Shown here: positions 6,031 to 6,837 of the stretch, one piece after another
Layout of the letters: each line of letters opens with the position of its first letter
Numbering within the stretch: the first letter of the stretch is position 1
Origin: Actinomycetes bacterium
GTDB lineage: Bacteria > Actinomycetota > Actinomycetes > Actinomycetales > Cellulomonadaceae
Direction: 5' to 3'
DNA: 6,837 bases
Assembly (NCBI GenBank): GCA_023412515.1
Contig: JAEYNO010000104.1
Span: 1-6,837 of the forward strand
Translations under genes and position numbers: made by a program
Notes under the pieces: model-generated
What the model was told of the DNA's origin: nothing
What the model saw: only the letters and a program-made list of their open reading frames with translations
Database searches by the model: none

Positions 6031-6837
6031 TGTCGGCGATCGCCCTGCTCGGGCCTGCGGAGATCCGCGCGCTCGCGGAACGTGCGGGCGTGCGTCCCAC
6101 CAAGACCCTCGGCCAGAACTTCCTGCTCGACGCCGGCACGGTCCGCAAGATCGTGCGGCAGGCCGACGTGCGCGCCGGCGAGCGGGTCGTCGAGGTCGGC
6201 CCCGGGCTGGGGTCCCTGACGCTCGGGCTCCTCGAGGCCGGCGCCGACGTCGTCGCGGTCGAGATCGACCCGGTGCTCGCGACCCTCCTGCCCGAGACGG
6301 TCGCGGCGCACGTGCCCGGCCTCACGGTCGGCGACGCGACGCAGGACGACGTGTCGCGCACGGTCGTGCTGCGCGACGGCGACGGCCGCGCGCGCCTGAC
6401 GGTCGTCACGCAGGACGCGCTCACGGTCACGGCGCTGCCGGGCGGGCCGCCGACCGCGCTCGTCGCGAACCTGCCGTACAACGTGTCGGTGCCCGTGCTG
6501 CTGACGTTCCTCGAACGGTTCGGCTCGCTCGAGCGGGGGCTGGTCATGGTGCAGGCCGAGGTCGCCGACCGGCTGGCCGCACCGCCGGGCAGCCGCACGT
6601 ACGGCGTGCCGTCGGTGAAGACCGCGTGGTACGCCGCGGCCCGGCGCACCGCGACCGTCGGGCGGGCCGTGTTCTGGCCCGCGCCGAACGTCGACTCGGC
6701 GCTCGTGCGGCTCGACCGCCGCGAACCGCCGAGCACGACCGTCGCGCGCACCGAGGTCTTCGCGGTCGTCGACGCGGCGTTCGCGCAGCGCCGCAAGATG
6801 CTGCGCTCGGCGCTCGCGGGCCTCGCCGGCTCGTCGT
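6030..6837 (+). CDS. rsmA: 16S rRNA dimethyladenosine transferase (KsgA/RsmA), 3' end outside window
   Basis: 269 codons are visible without a stop; the gene continues past the window edge, and the family length of about 290-320 in actinobacteria implies a short missing tail. The enzyme uses S-adenosylmethionine to dimethylate two adjacent adenines in the terminal helix of 16S rRNA during small-subunit assembly. Motifs in order are LGQNFL (27-32), the SAM-binding [10 protein letters not shown] (55-64), VEID (77-80), VTQDAL (126-131), the catalytic NLPYNVS (147-153), [10 protein letters not shown] (173-182), [12 protein letters not shown] (215-226) and [12 protein letters not shown] (251-262). 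The stretch before VTQDAL, about 95-125, is longer than in E. coli KsgA. The ATG is supported by the -10 box directly upstream and by the conserved distance to LGQNFL. In related genomes ispE usually follows. Confidence 0.97.
   Translation, partial: MSAIALLGPAEIRALAERAGVRPTKTLGQNFLLDAGTVRKIVRQADVRAGERVVEVGPGLGSLTLGLLEAGADVVAVEIDPVLATLLPETVAAHVPGLTVGDATQDDVSRTVVLRDGDGRARLTVVTQDALTVTALPGGPPTALVANLPYNVSVPVLLTFLERFGSLERGLVMVQAEVADRLAAPPGSRTYGVPSVKTAWYAAARRTATVGRAVFWPAPNVDSALVRLDRREPPSTTVARTEVFAVVDAAFAQRRKMLRSALAGLAGSS

Noticed and set aside
4475..6796. A 773-codon open frame on the - strand covering the rpfB-like gene and rsmA.
   Set aside because: It is the same GC-driven antisense artefact: low-complexity composition, no recognisable domain, and it runs across the terminator and the rsmA promoter.

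Overview
This is a very GC-rich window (codon third positions are almost all G or C) from an actinobacterium. All genes are on the + strand. The order metG - tatD - G5/DUF348 cell-wall enzyme(s) - rsmA is a familiar actinobacterial chromosomal neighbourhood. My impression from the protein sequences is the Cellulomonas / Micrococcales group, but that is recollection and not an alignment. I see no mobile element, CRISPR array, tRNA or rRNA.

Layout: positions 2-187 hold the last 61 codons of a PQQ-type sugar dehydrogenase (GSDH family). A five-unit 11-bp tandem repeat follows (190-244), then a TAGGAT -10 box six bases from the metG ATG, which suggests a leaderless metG transcript. metG (288-2075, methionyl-tRNA synthetase) and tatD (2091-3023, metal-dependent TatD-family nuclease) are 15 bases apart and probably co-transcribed.

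The centre of interest is 3024-5908. Two neighbouring genes encode exported proteins with the same stalk (signal/anchor segment, three DUF348 repeats, one G5 domain) but different lysozyme-fold heads. The first (3186-4382) ends in an SLT-like transglycosylase domain. The second (4655-5908, rpfB-like) ends in a resuscitation-promoting-factor domain. Both have the same direct-repeat element upstream, GTCAC-N6-GTTAC followed by GGTC, which looks like a response-regulator site; MtrA is the obvious candidate. Both also have a sizeable leader, and that of the second gene is rich in palindromes. The pair looks like a duplicated, co-regulated peptidoglycan-remodelling module for growth and exit from dormancy.

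A 17-bp stem (5921-5966) ends the rpf-like gene. A second apparently leaderless gene, rsmA (16S rRNA dimethyladenosine transferase), starts at 6030 and runs off the window.

No wholly new system is evident. The most promising leads are the paired stalk enzymes, their shared operator and the structured leader.
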